From positions 2,232,001 through 2,296,000 of the forward strand of contig CP075495.1 in the NCBI GenBank assembly GCA_021613535.1: a stretch of DNA of 64,000 bases, written 5' to 3'. The translations under genes and the position numbers were made by a program. Origin of the DNA: Adineta vaga (Eukaryota > Rotifera). Under the pieces are notes generated by a model. It was given only the letters and a program-made list of their open reading frames with translations, made no database searches and was not told the origin of the DNA. Shown here piece after piece: positions 10,801-24,310 of this stretch (the first letter of the stretch is position 1; each line of letters starts with the position of its first letter).

Positions 10801-13800
10801 TCGAACGATGAAAATAAATTAGAATAAAAAGAAAACTTTGGTCATGCAATTATTTCGATAGATTACGGTAGTATATAGAACGTTGTCTTTCTTTAGATAT
10901 AAATGTTCAAACAAGAAAGAGGAATTCCTGTTTTTCTCTCTCTCTCATTCTTTCTCATTAGTTTCTTCTTCTTTTTTTCGGTAAAAACATCACGCATATA
11001 GTCAAAGAGAATTGATAAAACGAGTTTTTCCGTTTTTTCTTCTTCTTCTCTTAAACAAGATTATAGTCACGCATTAAGTCTTTAAATTAGAAAGCGGAAA
11101 CACTTTTCTATTCGAGTAAAAGACAAAAAAAATGTTTCGTTTCTTTACTTCAAGTAATTGGTCGCCGGGATGAATACGAGAATCACGATCGAGTAATGAA
11201 TCTGGTTGTATATCACAAACAAAAACAGCAAGTTTAGTTGAATCACGATGGCCGATAAGAGAAAGTCCAAGTGGTTCATTGATTTCTGCTAATGTTCGTT
11301 TAATATCAATATAGAAAAGATCACCATTTAAATGTCCATATTGTTTGATTAATTCATGTTCAGTTTTTCGTTCATTCATATGTGACATTTTATTAATTGG
11401 GATGATTTTATTTTGTGATGGAGAATTCGTTGGAATGTGAGAGAAATTTGTTGATGAAACATCAGGATTCGATGTAGATATGGGATTTGATGGGTCAAGT
11501 AAACTTTGAACAATGAAATTGACAGGTGATTGAGCTGCACGAATGATTTCTACAGCACGATCATGTGAAGCATCACGAAGATTATGTCCATTGACTTCTA
11601 AGATTAAATCACCTGTTTTTAATGTACCATTACGTCCGGCTGGTGAATCGGGTAGAACATGTTTGATAAATATTCCTGATATACATGATTCAATTGTATT
11701 TCCAGGACCAGAAAAATCTAGTTTACCACCGACAATACTAATTCCTAGACTTTTCACATGTTCATTACGATAGAGTATAACAGTTCGTGGTGGTCCCCAT
11801 AATGTTGCACTTAATGCTTCACTATCAATAACATTTGAATATGTTTGTTGATTATTTTGTGCATCAAATCCATAAGAATTTCCTTCTTCATTGGGTGTTG
11901 TAACAGATTTAGTTGTAGAATGTTCAATATCCGAATCAGTTATTCTAAAAGTAAATACAAAAGACATGTTTGTGTAATTAACCGTTTCTTTTTCTTTTTC
12001 TTTTTTTTTGTAATTTACTTACTCAGGTGGTATTGGTGAGGAAGTCGTTTGTGGATCGAGTGTATGATCTTTGAATTGTTTAGCATCATCACCCGGAACG
12101 AAAATAACACTAGAATAAAATAAAGATCAAATAAAAGAAGAATTTTCAACATTTGTCTTTATTCATACCTGATATCTGACCCGATAAGAGAAGCTCGTCG
12201 TATAATTGAACGTGCTTGTGCATTACTAATCTTTTTCATATTTTCATTATTAATTGATAAAATATAATCACCCGATCTTAAACCATGTTGATTAGTTAAT
12301 GTTGATGTTGGCGTTATCGAACGTACATAACATCCATTAACACCTTCATCAACATATGCATCAACAAGTAGACCTAGAAAAGAAAATGAATTTTTTCGAA
12401 TCTTGACTTTGTATTCAATTTTTCTTACCAAGTTGATCGAAATTTTGTTTGACACGTATTTCACGTTCAAGATAAACAGGTAATTGTATTACTTCATGAT
12501 TAAGAAAAGTAATAACACGACCGGATGATTGCGAACTAGTCGATAGAGCAGGTGAAGCCATACGCGACGACTGTCTTGATGAAGTCCATTTAGATGTTGT
12601 AGTAGGTGTCGTCGGAGTTCTGATTGCTGATTGTATTACACTATGATTTTCATTATTATCATTATTAAGTACACGTTCATGTTGTTTAATGATAGTATCA
12701 ACTTCATGAGCATCTTCATCTACAATTGTTGCTACAGTTGTGGGAGTGGATGAGGAATAGGAAACATTTTTAATCGATTGTCGTTGTGTTAAAGGAGATG
12801 ATGATGATGATGATGATGATGGACGTACAATATTATAATTATTGTTAATTTTATGATGACCGTCGTCAGAACTTAAGTCAGGCTAGGAAAGAAAAACAAA
12901 AAATAATCAATCTGTAACAATGATTTTTGTTCGTCATCAACAATTTCTTCTTGTCTTCTAGCTTTTTATTTCCGATAAATAATGATGAAAAGGAAAACGC
13001 AGAAGATAATGGGTGCTTGCATAGTTCTTGATAAGTCTGTTGTCACAATTGATAAACGCCTTGGTATATGAGAACAGATGAAAAAACATCTTGCTGTCTC
13101 TCTTTCCACTTCTCAACATATCTTGTGGTGTTACTACGTATAATGCTACTATATATTTACAGTAATCCATCTCAAATATATATATGAAAAAAAAACGAAG
13201 AAAGAAGGTCAACATACTCAAGATAAAACAACAAGCAATCTATATAATCGAAGTAAATGAACAAGGGTATTAAAGGCTCAACCTGTTAAATTATAATTAA
13301 CTATAATATAAATAGATACATACAATCCAGAAGATCTCATTTGTTATTACAAGGAAAATGATGATGCGATGTCAATCATTTCTTCACACAATACATGTTG
13401 ATTGAAAATCAAATCTAATTGTTCCTCAGCATTCTAAGTAGCTGTAAGAAGAACTCAGAAAAAAGGAAAAAAAAAACAAAATATGTGCATGCGTGGCACA
13501 TGAAGAATCAGAGCGTGAGACACACACACACACGAAGATATACACTAAAGAATAGCGGACGGATGGAAAGACAGAGAAAAGACCAGACCATTCATAGAAC
13601 AACGACAACAAAATATAATTCTTTCTGTCCGCCTTTTTGCTTTTGCCGTAGTACCACCAGAGAACACGTACGCACGCATACACAATGTTTCTTTTCTTCT
13701 TCATCGTCTACTTCTTCTTCTTCTTCTACGTCTTCGTCTTCGTCTTCGTTTTCTTCCTTTTCCTTTCTTTCTTCATCGATAGTCTCATTTTTTTGTATTC

Positions 13801-16800
13801 TTTTATCTTTCTCTAGTACCACTAACATTTTCCTTGAAGAATAAGACGAAAAGAACGACAAACAAAAAAAAGGCTATAATTGGAAACAACGGCTAATGTA
13901 TGAAGCTCAATGCATCATCCATGCACATCCTTGTTTTCCGCTAGACCACACACACAGAAACAAGTGAATATCTATCTCATTCATATTTTTCTTTTTCTTT
14001 TGCATAAAAGAAGAAAACAAATTATCATCATTAGAGAACGAGCAAAAATAAGACAATGTTTTTTCCTAATTAGATAAACATCGACGAGAAAAAGAAAATA
14101 AAGTTAATAAAAAAAGAAAAAAAATCAAATTATGAAGAAAAACTATTATTAAATAAATCTCTTACCCGATAAATAACATCGTTGGGTTTTCCTGAACAAA
14201 TCACACACGAACGTAAGATTGAACAAACACGATTATTTAACATCGTATTTTCATTAATATATTCAAAGCTATTTCGATTGTCTACATATACACAACTTTT
14301 TTTTTTTGTTCGTCTCTTGATTTTTCGCTTTCTTTTTGTATATCTTATTGACTCATTTCATTGAGTTAATGTCGATAAATGCATCAAATCACCTGTATTG
14401 TCTACCTGCAGGGTATATCATCGCTATTACTTACACCTCGTTTTTCTCTCTTTCTCTTTCGTTCGTTCGTTCTTTCTTTCGCTCTTTGTAACCATTCATT
14501 TCGAATTAGTTCGATTTTATTTTAATGTATAGATAGGATACATAAGATCGGGAAAAAAATCATACAATACATCAATCATTTTATGTTAATCGAATCGGCG
14601 TACATCATATATATATATATATATGGATGTGTCTGTACTATCGATGATTTCTTTTCAAAGGTATAAAAATGTAGAAGTATTTATTTAATACATAATAAGA
14701 ATGATGCTGTATGTGTTTTTGGAAAGTTAAATGCCAATAAAGATATAAATATAATTTCTTTTTCTTATCAATCTGTTTTCTATAGTTCACGTACCTTATT
14801 AGATTTCTTCATATTTTGATGTTAAAAAGTCATGTATTAACCAAATATGTTTGTATTAATAACGAAATAAACATATGGATATATAAAAATATGTGTGTAA
14901 AGAGGAAAACAGATAAAAATCAAGATCTAATCAATGCCGAAAAAAGCATCCGAAAGCCGCAGGAAATATCAAACAGAGAAAAGACTGTCTACTCGATAGG
15001 GATGGATAATTTAAGCGAGAAAAAGACATAGATATGGGCAAAATCAAAGAAGAAAAGATCTTTTTCTCGCGTTTTTAATCAAGATGCATCCGTTATGCCG
15101 CTAATACTGCTGCTTCTCATTGAGACTGCTCAAATGTCACAAGCATTTTGTTTTGTTCTTTTTTCCTCGATATATTCTGAAGAGTTTGATTGTTCTTCAT
15201 TCTTTTTGTTTCTTCTTTCTAGTTTTGACTTAATTCACATCACTCTTACTCTTGTCACTATTTCAGTCAGCTACATTCGAGCTAACTGTAATCATCAATA
15301 TTCTCGAGAATAATCAAATTTTATTCGACGTATCTACATTCACACAAAGATTTTCCCATGGGTTTAGGAATGTCATCTATTTAAACAAGCAAATCTGACA
15401 AGGCAACTTACTTCATGAAAACTATTAAATGTATTTGTCGTTTGTCGCAAAACGGATGGCCGAGTAATCGGAGCATGTTGTTGTTGTTGTTGTTGTTGTT
15501 GATCAAAGGTTTGTCGTGATCGAGATGATCTTTTCGATGAAGAATGATGACTACTACGTGATGATTCACCACTAATGATTGGTATTGTTTGAGAGATGAT
15601 TGTATTAGAATTATTCGTAGTTGATTGTCGATTAAATTTAGTTGAAGAAAAAGCTGATGAACCACGTAAACGTTCATAGAATGGTGAAGAAGCAATTTGT
15701 GGATTAAGTACAAGATGATCTGACCGAAACGAGAGAAATTCAGGTAAATTTGATGTTTTATTTGTTAAAATGTTTTCTGATATTGGAGATTTTCGTGGTA
15801 ATAAATCAAGATATTCTTCTGTATTCAATTGTCGAACTTTTTCTTTAATCATATCAGTTCTATCTGAAGACATCGTGTTCGAACGACGATTTGTACGATT
15901 TGCACTTGATGCACGTTGTTCAACTTGTTTTCTCATATTTTCTTTATTTACTAACGATTCCATATATTCATGTTTACTAAGAATAGCTGGTGCTGATAGA
16001 GCAATACCAGCAGAAACAGCTGGCTGTTTTATAGTTGATGAATGTGAAGAACGATGAGTTGAAGCAGATCGCTACGAAAAAGAAAAAGAAATAAATAAGA
16101 CATATAACATTGACATTTAATCTTTATTACGAAATTTCTATAGATTCTCTAATTAAGAATAGATAGTTTTAAAAAAGAGCCGCTAATCTGATTAATATAC
16201 TTTTTATATACCTGACGTGAGATTGAGCACAATTTGATGAAATACAAATCTTCTAACAAAGATTTAATCTTATCATAGTATGCATGTCGTCTTCTTCTTC
16301 TTCATAAATATCTGGTTAATATTCTGAATGATTGATAAGATTACATTTATACAAATGTTATGTCAGAATTGGACAGGAATGATATAAACATGTTAGAAAA
16401 GATTTATTCTCTGTTTATCCTAATGCAATCTAGTGTGATAAATCGTTCTAGTTTATTAATACCATGCGTAATCGATTAGATCGTCTTCATTCACTCAATC
16501 AGATAGAAACAAATCTACTTATTACAAAACGGTTAGTTTCAAAGTTCTTTGCCGAGGTTACTTCTTTAGTTCACCGTTTCGACAAAAGATTAAATCTTAC
16601 AAACTACTATCATTAATTTATAAAAAGAAAAAAGGTTCTTTTCTTTGATTTCTTCTTTATAAACAACCTTTCATCTTACAGAAAAGAGTCGCCACAGGAA
16701 ATTAGATATTCACTTCTGCTCTATGATTTTCTGAAAAAGGAATATTCAACCTTATATAGTTTTTTTTTCCAGTAGATTACTTTCTATAGAAAACATTATC

Positions 16801-19800
16801 TTCCGACGTAATTGAATATATATATATACCTTATGATTTTGAGAAATATGTGTTGTTTCTGATTGATTTTGATTTAATCGTGATGAACGTTGATTGATAT
16901 GTACATCTTGATCGCTATCAGTAAGCATTTTATCATCATTATCATTTTTAAATTTTGGATATGGTAATGGTTTTGATATACTTAATTTTACACGACCTTT
17001 TGAAGTTGATTTTAAGATTTTAATAACATCATCTAACGTCATATTTTCTAAAGTAATATCATTGACTGCTACTAAACGATCACCAGGAACAATTCGTCCA
17101 TCTAATTGTGTAACTCCACCAGGTACTAATGCACGAATAACAATAACGGGTGAATGACTTGGATTCGATGGATCTTGATAATCAAGAACAGAAAATCCTA
17201 AACCATTGTCAGTTTTCATTAATTCAATATCGATAATTGATGTTGACCAAAGAGCTAAATTGGAAATCACTTCTAATGAACGAGATTTGACATGTTTAGA
17301 CGATTTTTTTAATGGTGAAAGAAGATTTATTGATGTATCAGTTGCATCTAATGTTCCTAGACTTTTCGCTTTGACAACAATTTCAGCTGTTTTACCAAAT
17401 GATATTGAACGAGGACGATTCGAATTCGTATGATTCGATACAATTTTATCGTTTATTGGCGAAGATTTACGACGAGCACAAACAAGTTTTATTTGATGTT
17501 TAACACGTTTAAGAATTTCAATAACATGAATATGATTTTTTCCATAGAGAACTTGATTATTAACCTTGATAAATAAAAAAAACGATAATATTAATCTTAC
17601 TTAATTTAATCATCTTACTTCAAGTAATTCATCACCGGATCTCAATGTTCTTTCAACTCCTATTGGTCCCTCACGTAACAATGCACGTATATAATGATGT
17701 GGACGAACTTCTTCACCATTCTCAATATCAACTGTTCCTTCAAGTGTTATACCTAATCCACCATTATCAGGTTTATAAACATCTGCAATCAATATTTCAT
17801 AATTATTTCCCAGAACCTTCATCCATTTTTGATAAACTTGTTCATTCATATTTAATTGTGGTTGATATTCCAGTTTTTCTTCACTCTGATGAGCAGATTC
17901 TAAAGCTAGAAAAGAAAATGAGATGAAAACATTCATAAAAAATCCATCTTACCAATCATTTCTTTAATCTTCTCATATTTAACTCCATCAAGATAACGTC
18001 GAACTTTCAATCGTACAGATGAACTTGTATTTTGTAATAAATAAAGTGCTTGAACATTTGAAAATCCATTCAATGATTGATCATTAACTTCTATAATCTG
18101 ATCGCCAACAATTAAACGACCATCACGTGCACAAACACTTCCTTCTGCGATGTCACGAATGAAGATTCCAGCAATAGCATCTAAATAAAAGAAAAAGCAT
18201 AACGATTAAGTAAGTTTTCTTTCTTTCTTGTTATTTGAGAAAAATGCTTTAACTTTTCTTTCCATTAGTCGTTCGCATCTAAGAAGAGTGCTTCAATTCC
18301 ATCAGAGAAATTAGTTTCACTAATATATATATATATATATATGGTTGTGACAGAAAAAAGAGATATAAATGATAGATGATGTAAACAACAGTAAGTATCT
18401 CTCGTTTTCTCTTTCTATCGGGATCTTAAAGTCGAAGAACAACAACAAGAGAATGTCATGTTTTTTAATTAACAAACGACAGATATTTTATAGTCTTTAT
18501 TAAATCATCTAGAGAAATAATTAACTTATATTTGTAAAGATCATAAAAACTTCCTTTCTTTCTCGAAATCCAAAGGGAAAAAATAATGACAAATGTTTTA
18601 CCATTATTTGTTGAATCAGGACTAACATAACCAGCAACCGTAATACCTAATCCATCATCACCTTTTTCCAATGTTACATCCAATAGTTCGGTACCATCTT
18701 CTTGTTGACACTAAACATATTGAAAAAAGCTAAGTGATATTCAGATATTGAAGAAAAAGAAGAAGAAAAAATCAAAGGCGATCAAGTGATACAGTCTTAG
18801 TAAAGTATTAGAAGTAGTGATGCTCGATCAGTGTAGACAGAATGCGAAGAAAGAAAAAGATGCTCGAGATTAACAATCGTCAATCGACTGACACTCATCT
18901 TGTGTTTTTTAATAGAATCAACGGCATACATACGACTGTGACTGGTTGTTTCTCTCTCTCTCTCTCTCTTTCCCTCCTCGTCTTACTGTTAGGACGACTA
19001 GAGCAACCTGTCATGGCAGTATTCTACGTAAAGACTCTTGAGTCGAGAAGTCGACGAGAATGATGAAGGATAAAAAAAGAAGAAAGTGCCCAAGGGATTC
19101 GAAGGATAGATGAAAAAAGAGAAATGGATGGTGAATAAAAGAGGAAAATGTGTTCGAGGAAAGTGAGAAAAAGATGCCACACACATACACATGCACACAT
19201 CTATTTTCCCTTTTCAGATAATTAATCGTTCTTTTTTTTTTCTTCCTGTTTCATAGTGTCAATAGAATAAGAAAAAAAAACTGACACCAACCTGTTCACG
19301 AAGATTTTCAAGAAGTTTTTCAAAATTATAATTGCCTTCCAGTAAACGTTCAGTTCGTAGAAGAATTTTATTTTGTGAACTATTTAATATTTCCTCATTA
19401 TCATTGATTGTTCCTATTGATGGTCGCGACGATAGTGAATCATTGAGATTAGCTGTTCGAATTAATGTTTCCGATGTTAATGATGCACGTTGTGACGTTA
19501 ATGGTGGGGTATTCATCGTTGTGTCTGCTGATGTTGGCTCACGTACGCTTCTTGCAACAACAAGACGAACTTGTTGAGAACTTTGTCGAAGTATACCAGC
19601 TACTTGTTCAGAACTCATACCACGTACAGAAACATGATTGATTTGAAATATATGATCACCCGTACGGATACGACCATCCTAGATAAAAATTGATATTAAA
19701 ACGGATATGAAGAATGACTGATGTATTGCTCATCAGATTGGCAGGATATATGAAGCAAATGACTCCTTGTCTATCTCGTCCGTGCTATTTCTTTCTTCGT

Positions 19801-22527
19801 TTCTTCCGCTCGTTTCCTAGAACGTTATATATATACGTACTGACTGTCATTCATTAACCAAATTTATTTTCTTTCTTTCTTTCTTCCTTTCTTTCTCTAT
19901 TACACACTCACACAGTCTGCCTACAAAACTTTTTTCTATCTGTCTTTTTTTTCTTTATCGTCTCTCTTTTTTTTTAGCTGCTGAAGCTTCTTTTTTTCCT
20001 TCTCCTTTTCAGTTTCTCTTGTCTGTATATTATCTATTGTTTGATCGATTGAAAAAAAAAACAGCTGGAAGGAGAGAAAACGTACGGGTCAAATCAGAAA
20101 ACAATAGAATAATCGGATTAAATCGATAGTACCTTATCCACAGTCGAACCAGGCACAATTGCTTTGACAACAACACCTGTTGACTTATTGCCTGTAATGC
20201 CAAAGCCAAGGCCGGATCCGTCGTTGATTAGCTCGACAACTTCAATTTGTGTCCACAATGTATTTAGCTAAACACAAGCAGGATATATCAAATATCAATA
20301 TGTTCGATAAAACATATATATCGATTTGTTTATATATGTTATCAATAATCAAATATATCTTACCACCATATCGACATGAGAAGACGTCGACGATATCGGA
20401 ACACAGCTGTGTCCGTCATTATTCGACGTTGACACAGCCGCATGAGGATAATCAGCAGTTGGATTAATAACAACAAGTTCGATTGATAAACGTGTTGGAT
20501 CAATGAGAAGTTGTTGAGCACGACTAGCAAGTGCAGTATCTTGTGAATTCAAATAAATATCGTTGATACACACTATTTGATCACTTATACGTAGCTGACC
20601 ATTTCTACAAGAAAAAAAAGATGAAAAAGAAAATCTCTCTACTATAACGAAACGTGTCATTGAAAATCCACGATCTACTAGTAGTGAAGAAAGAAGTATG
20701 TGAATGACAAACATTCTTCGACTAGAAGAGTTCATTAATGTCTCATCTAATCGAATTTTTTTTGCGAGAACATCTCTATTGTGTATACATTAACAAACAC
20801 CAGACATCATTGTTCTAGAATTATCACTATGATCTAAATGTTACAACAGCATGTTTTTTTCAATGTTATTGTCTTAGTGATCTTTACAAAATACATATCT
20901 ATTCGATTATTTGTTTCTGTATTATATAATAAGAATAATACATAAGGAAAAAGAGTCTTACTTGAATTTTAGTTATCTTTACATGTTCTATGATAATATT
21001 ATTAAATATTTACAATAAGGTACATATTTCGTAGTCAATTTTATTTATTGAAAAATCGGTTTCCTACTTCCTGTGTATGATTATCATAGCGATGATGAAG
21101 ATGATAATGATCTATTCCTTCCGTTCTTTCTTTTTTTTCTTTTCTTTTTTATATTCAACGAATTTATCCTTTGTGACAATGGTTGGTGATCTCTCGAGAC
21201 CTGCACAAGACGATTGATTCTTTCTTTTTCATTCACTTACATACATACAAACATACATACCAAAAGAAAAAAAGAATATATATCGAGAGAAAAAAAGTGC
21301 TATTGATATATTTTCTTTTTTCTCTCTCTCTCTAAACTGAACTATATTTCCAATCTATAAAACTTTTTCTTCTCGGAAAGCTAACTTGTCAATGTATATT
21401 TCTCTTTTTTCGGCTTTTATGCGTGTGTGTGCCGACAACTGTCAAAAGTGGCAGAACATACAGAGTATACACGCTAGAAAGAGATGCTTGGTGCACGGCA
21501 TGCATTTTTCCTATCAGAGAAGAAGAAAAAAAAAATTGAGGCGACAAGGCAAGAGGAATTATTTGTAAATCATCTCTTTTTGCGTTTCCTTATCGTAAAA
21601 GAAAAAAAAATGGAAAATATAACTAGATGTTATCATTGAAGGTCACGAAGAGAGAGAGAGAAAAGTTTTCTTTTTTGGAAACGAAGAAAAAATAACAAAT
21701 AATTAGGAATTTTATTTATCCTATTAATATCAAGATCTTCGGACGATGTCAATATCGTATTGATCAATTGAAGATTCGATTAGAACATTTGCTTTTTCTG
21801 CTTTTTTTTTTGAAATATTTGGATATAAAACAGATCATTAATCTCTACTGACAAGCATCCCACGAGAAAGAAATATAAAACTCTGAAAAATTAGGTAAAT
21901 CATCAAGGATATGAAAACTGAAACTGATCCGATCAATAAAAATAGAAATCAAACAAAGAAAAGGAAAGGAACTTACAGATCAGCAACACTATTGGCTTGA
22001 ATATTCTGAATAAAGATTGCATTAATACCAAATAAACGATGTTTTTTAGAGATAATACTAAATCCTAATGAATCACTTGGTGTTTGTTTATTCAGGACAA
22101 CTTTTCGAACAATATTATCATTCGCCAAACGTTTGTTATTTTTGATATCTATAATAACAATTCATGATTAGATTTTTATTTTACTTTCTGAAAAAACAAT
22201 TCTACTTTGATTCGTGATTTTCTTGTTTAAATATTTCAAATGACCTTCAATATCGAAATCAAATAAGCAATTTTTTATTGAACTATTGCCTTTTTCAAAT
22301 TCAATTTTTAATTGTTGAAATGAATCTTGTAAATTATATAATGTATGAAACAATGGACTCTCGAGTATTTGTTGTAGTGAATCAATATCTGGTTGTTGAC
22401 AATTATTGTATTGACATAAACGTTCACTCAACCGTTTTAGTATAGCACTGGCTTCTATTGAAAAGATAATCAAGTATAGGTTTTCAATTAATCAAATGTA
22501 TATGTGTTTACCGCATAGTTGAGCCAT
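7865..22527 (-). CDS. L27 + ~11-PDZ polarity scaffold, PATJ/MUPP1 (INADL/MPDZ) family
   Basis: A gene of about 25 exons encoding roughly 2,300 residues. Exon 1 (22512-22527) encodes MAQLC. Exon 2 (22185-22454) carries an L27 domain with [20 protein letters not shown], matching the MUPP1/PATJ N-terminal L27 that binds PALS1. PDZ modules follow at about: 20480-22130 (1), 19560-20260 (2), 18000-18690 (3), 17480-17850 (4), 16960-17240 (5), 12170-12480 (6), 11500-11780 (7), 10600-11320 (8), 8880-9310 (9), 8470-8840 (10) and 7990-8440 (11). Carboxylate-binding loops visible include SLGFSI, GLGFGI, GLGITV, GLGITL, GLGFSV, LGISIV, LGLSLI, GLGLSVV and the last GFSII. The 'GD.I..VN' motif recurs. Long Ser/Gln-rich disordered linkers separate PDZ5/6 and PDZ8/9. 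The family organises Crumbs/tight-junction complexes. With 11 PDZs it lies between human PATJ (10) and MUPP1 (13). Stop TGA at 7865-7867. Confidence 0.92.
12890..15410 (-). other. Long intron of the multi-PDZ gene, low-complexity filled
   Basis: About 2.5 kb between the exon ending near 15412 and the one starting near 12884. It contains TTC/TCG-rich repeats (13690-13770), an (AT)n run near 14607-14625 and purine/pyrimidine-skewed stretches. Poly-Ser, poly-Glu and poly-Lys frames here are by-products of these repeats, not genes. Confidence 0.7.
15476..15502 (-). repeat. CAG-type repeat encoding a short poly-Gln tract in the multi-PDZ gene
   Basis: TTG on the plus strand (CAA on the coding strand) is repeated eight to nine times and gives a run of glutamines in the disordered linker between PDZ5 and PDZ6. 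Likely length-polymorphic. Confidence 0.75.
20607..21976 (-). other. Long intron splitting PDZ1 of the scaffold gene
   Basis: About 1.37 kb. The donor follows '..NSVADL' at 21977 and the acceptor precedes 'NGQLRISDQ' at about 20606. It contains pyrimidine-rich tracts and a (TACA)n stretch near 21240-21260. No nested gene was recognised. Confidence 0.7.
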
Positions 22528-24310
22528 GATAATAGAAATAGATAACGAACGGAATGCATGACCCGAATTCTTTGTTGATAAATATTATGATGCTTCTTTG
22601 TCCTTCTCGAGAATAGATGAAGGAAACGTAGCAGATAGAAAATCGATGATGACGACGAGAACGACGACTAGCTCTCTAGAAGAAAAAATGAGAGAGAAAT
22701 GATGCACTAGGACTACAAACGATCGATCGATCGATCGATTGGATTTGTTTATATTTCTTTTCCTTTTTTCCGCTCCTGTTTTCCACTGCTATTTTGTCGT
22801 TCACACTATTCTTATTGGAATAACGTAAATAACAAATGACTAACTAGCGCTACAATCGAAAACTCCACTGAAACATGTCATGGATCATAATATAATAGTT
22901 TTTCTCTTCTAGTAATATTATGTTCGATTAGATCAAGAAGGCGACGAATTCACTTAGAGAATTTTAACACTTGTTAATCAAATAAATCGATAGAAATTAT
23001 TCCATTTATTTGATAGTCAAATTTCTCGGTTATTTTCTTCTTCTTCGTGATTCTCATTCGACTATTGATCAAAATAAATCTAATTATTACTTTTGTTTTT
23101 CTCTCTTTCCATCTCGTCAAATTTACGATCAATTATTCGATTTTAGTACAGAGAAATATGAATTGATCTATATAAAAATTAAAGACAATCAAGAAAGAAT
23201 TTCTTCTCATGTTCTTTTATATTTTAGTCGTACAAACCTGTGTATGATGTATTCAATACAATGTCGAAATCTGATGAAAACTTTTCTCATCTTTGTCAAT
23301 GTCGTCATGAGATTTTAATTCGTTAAGAAAGAAAAAAGTATGTTACGACTGACGGGTTGTCAATCTTTTCCTCGAGATTGAATTTGAAAAGATGCTGTCT
23401 GGTTTTACCTATTTGAGATGGATGTGTCGACATCGACATCGAGAGAGAGAGAGAAGAATTTAATTAGAAAAGAAAGCTGATCATAAATATTAGTTAAGGC
23501 AATGTTTGAATGAATATGAATGATGCTCGTGTCGTGTTTTTTTTTGTTATATGAGATGTTGAGAAGAAAATAGTTTTCAATGACATGCAGATCGTTATAT
23601 CTCAAGAGCTAATCATCATCATCATCATCATGAATGATAGTCAATGCATCGTTCGTTCTTAAGAATATGATTTATATTTAAGTAGATAATCATCGCTTTT
23701 TCTATTTATCTTTTATCATTATTTCAAAAATATTTTAGCGTATCGTTTTCGACTTGTCAAATTTGGTAAAAAATAATAATCATTTGTTTATATTAATAAT
23801 TCACAATTCTATGCAACTGCAATGATAATCGATTATTTCGTTAATTGATCTCAATATTCTATTGGAATAGTGAACAAGGTCTTTCGATGATGAATTTCAT
23901 GTTTGTTCAATGAAGTCATCGAACATTTATTATGAAAGCATGATATGTTAGAATCTACTGAGTTTTAATGATGAATTATTAACAAACTCATTCATGTTAG
24001 ATATTGATTATGTGCAAAATCATTATTTATGTAGAAGACACTCAATCAATTTGGTCATGTTTATTCATTAGTAAACTATATTATAAACTCATTGTCACAA
24101 TGCATGAACTATGGAAATAGACAAACTATTTTTTTGTTTCTCATTCTATTCCATTGGACTATACGTTACACAGAAATTCTTGTTCATACGTTAATCATCA
24201 ACGATAAACTTCAGTCGTGATGAGAAATTTTTATTAATAAAATGATTGATAATATATTTTTGTAAAAGATATTGATTTATTTATTTTTTTTTTGTTATCT
24301 TTTAGAAATT
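22528..24310. other. Divergent intergenic region between the PDZ scaffold and coilin
   Basis: About 1.8 kb, presumably holding both promoters. It has a (GATC)n run at 22721-22740, a (CATCATCAT)n tract near 23610-23630 and a GA-rich stretch near 23440. The 102-codon plus frame at 23010-23318 and the minus frame at 23405-23605 show no domain or splice partners. The last bases before the coilin ATG form a T-rich tract ending in tcttttag. Confidence 0.5.
22721..22740. repeat. (GATC)n microsatellite
   Basis: Five tandem GATC units about 195 bp upstream of the PDZ-scaffold start codon. Confidence 0.8.

Noticed and set aside
13419-13861. Overlapping frames of 89-141 codons on both strands, poly-Ser and poly-Glu rich
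   Set aside because: They are translations of TTC/TCG simple repeats inside a long intron of the multi-PDZ gene and show no domain or conserved start.
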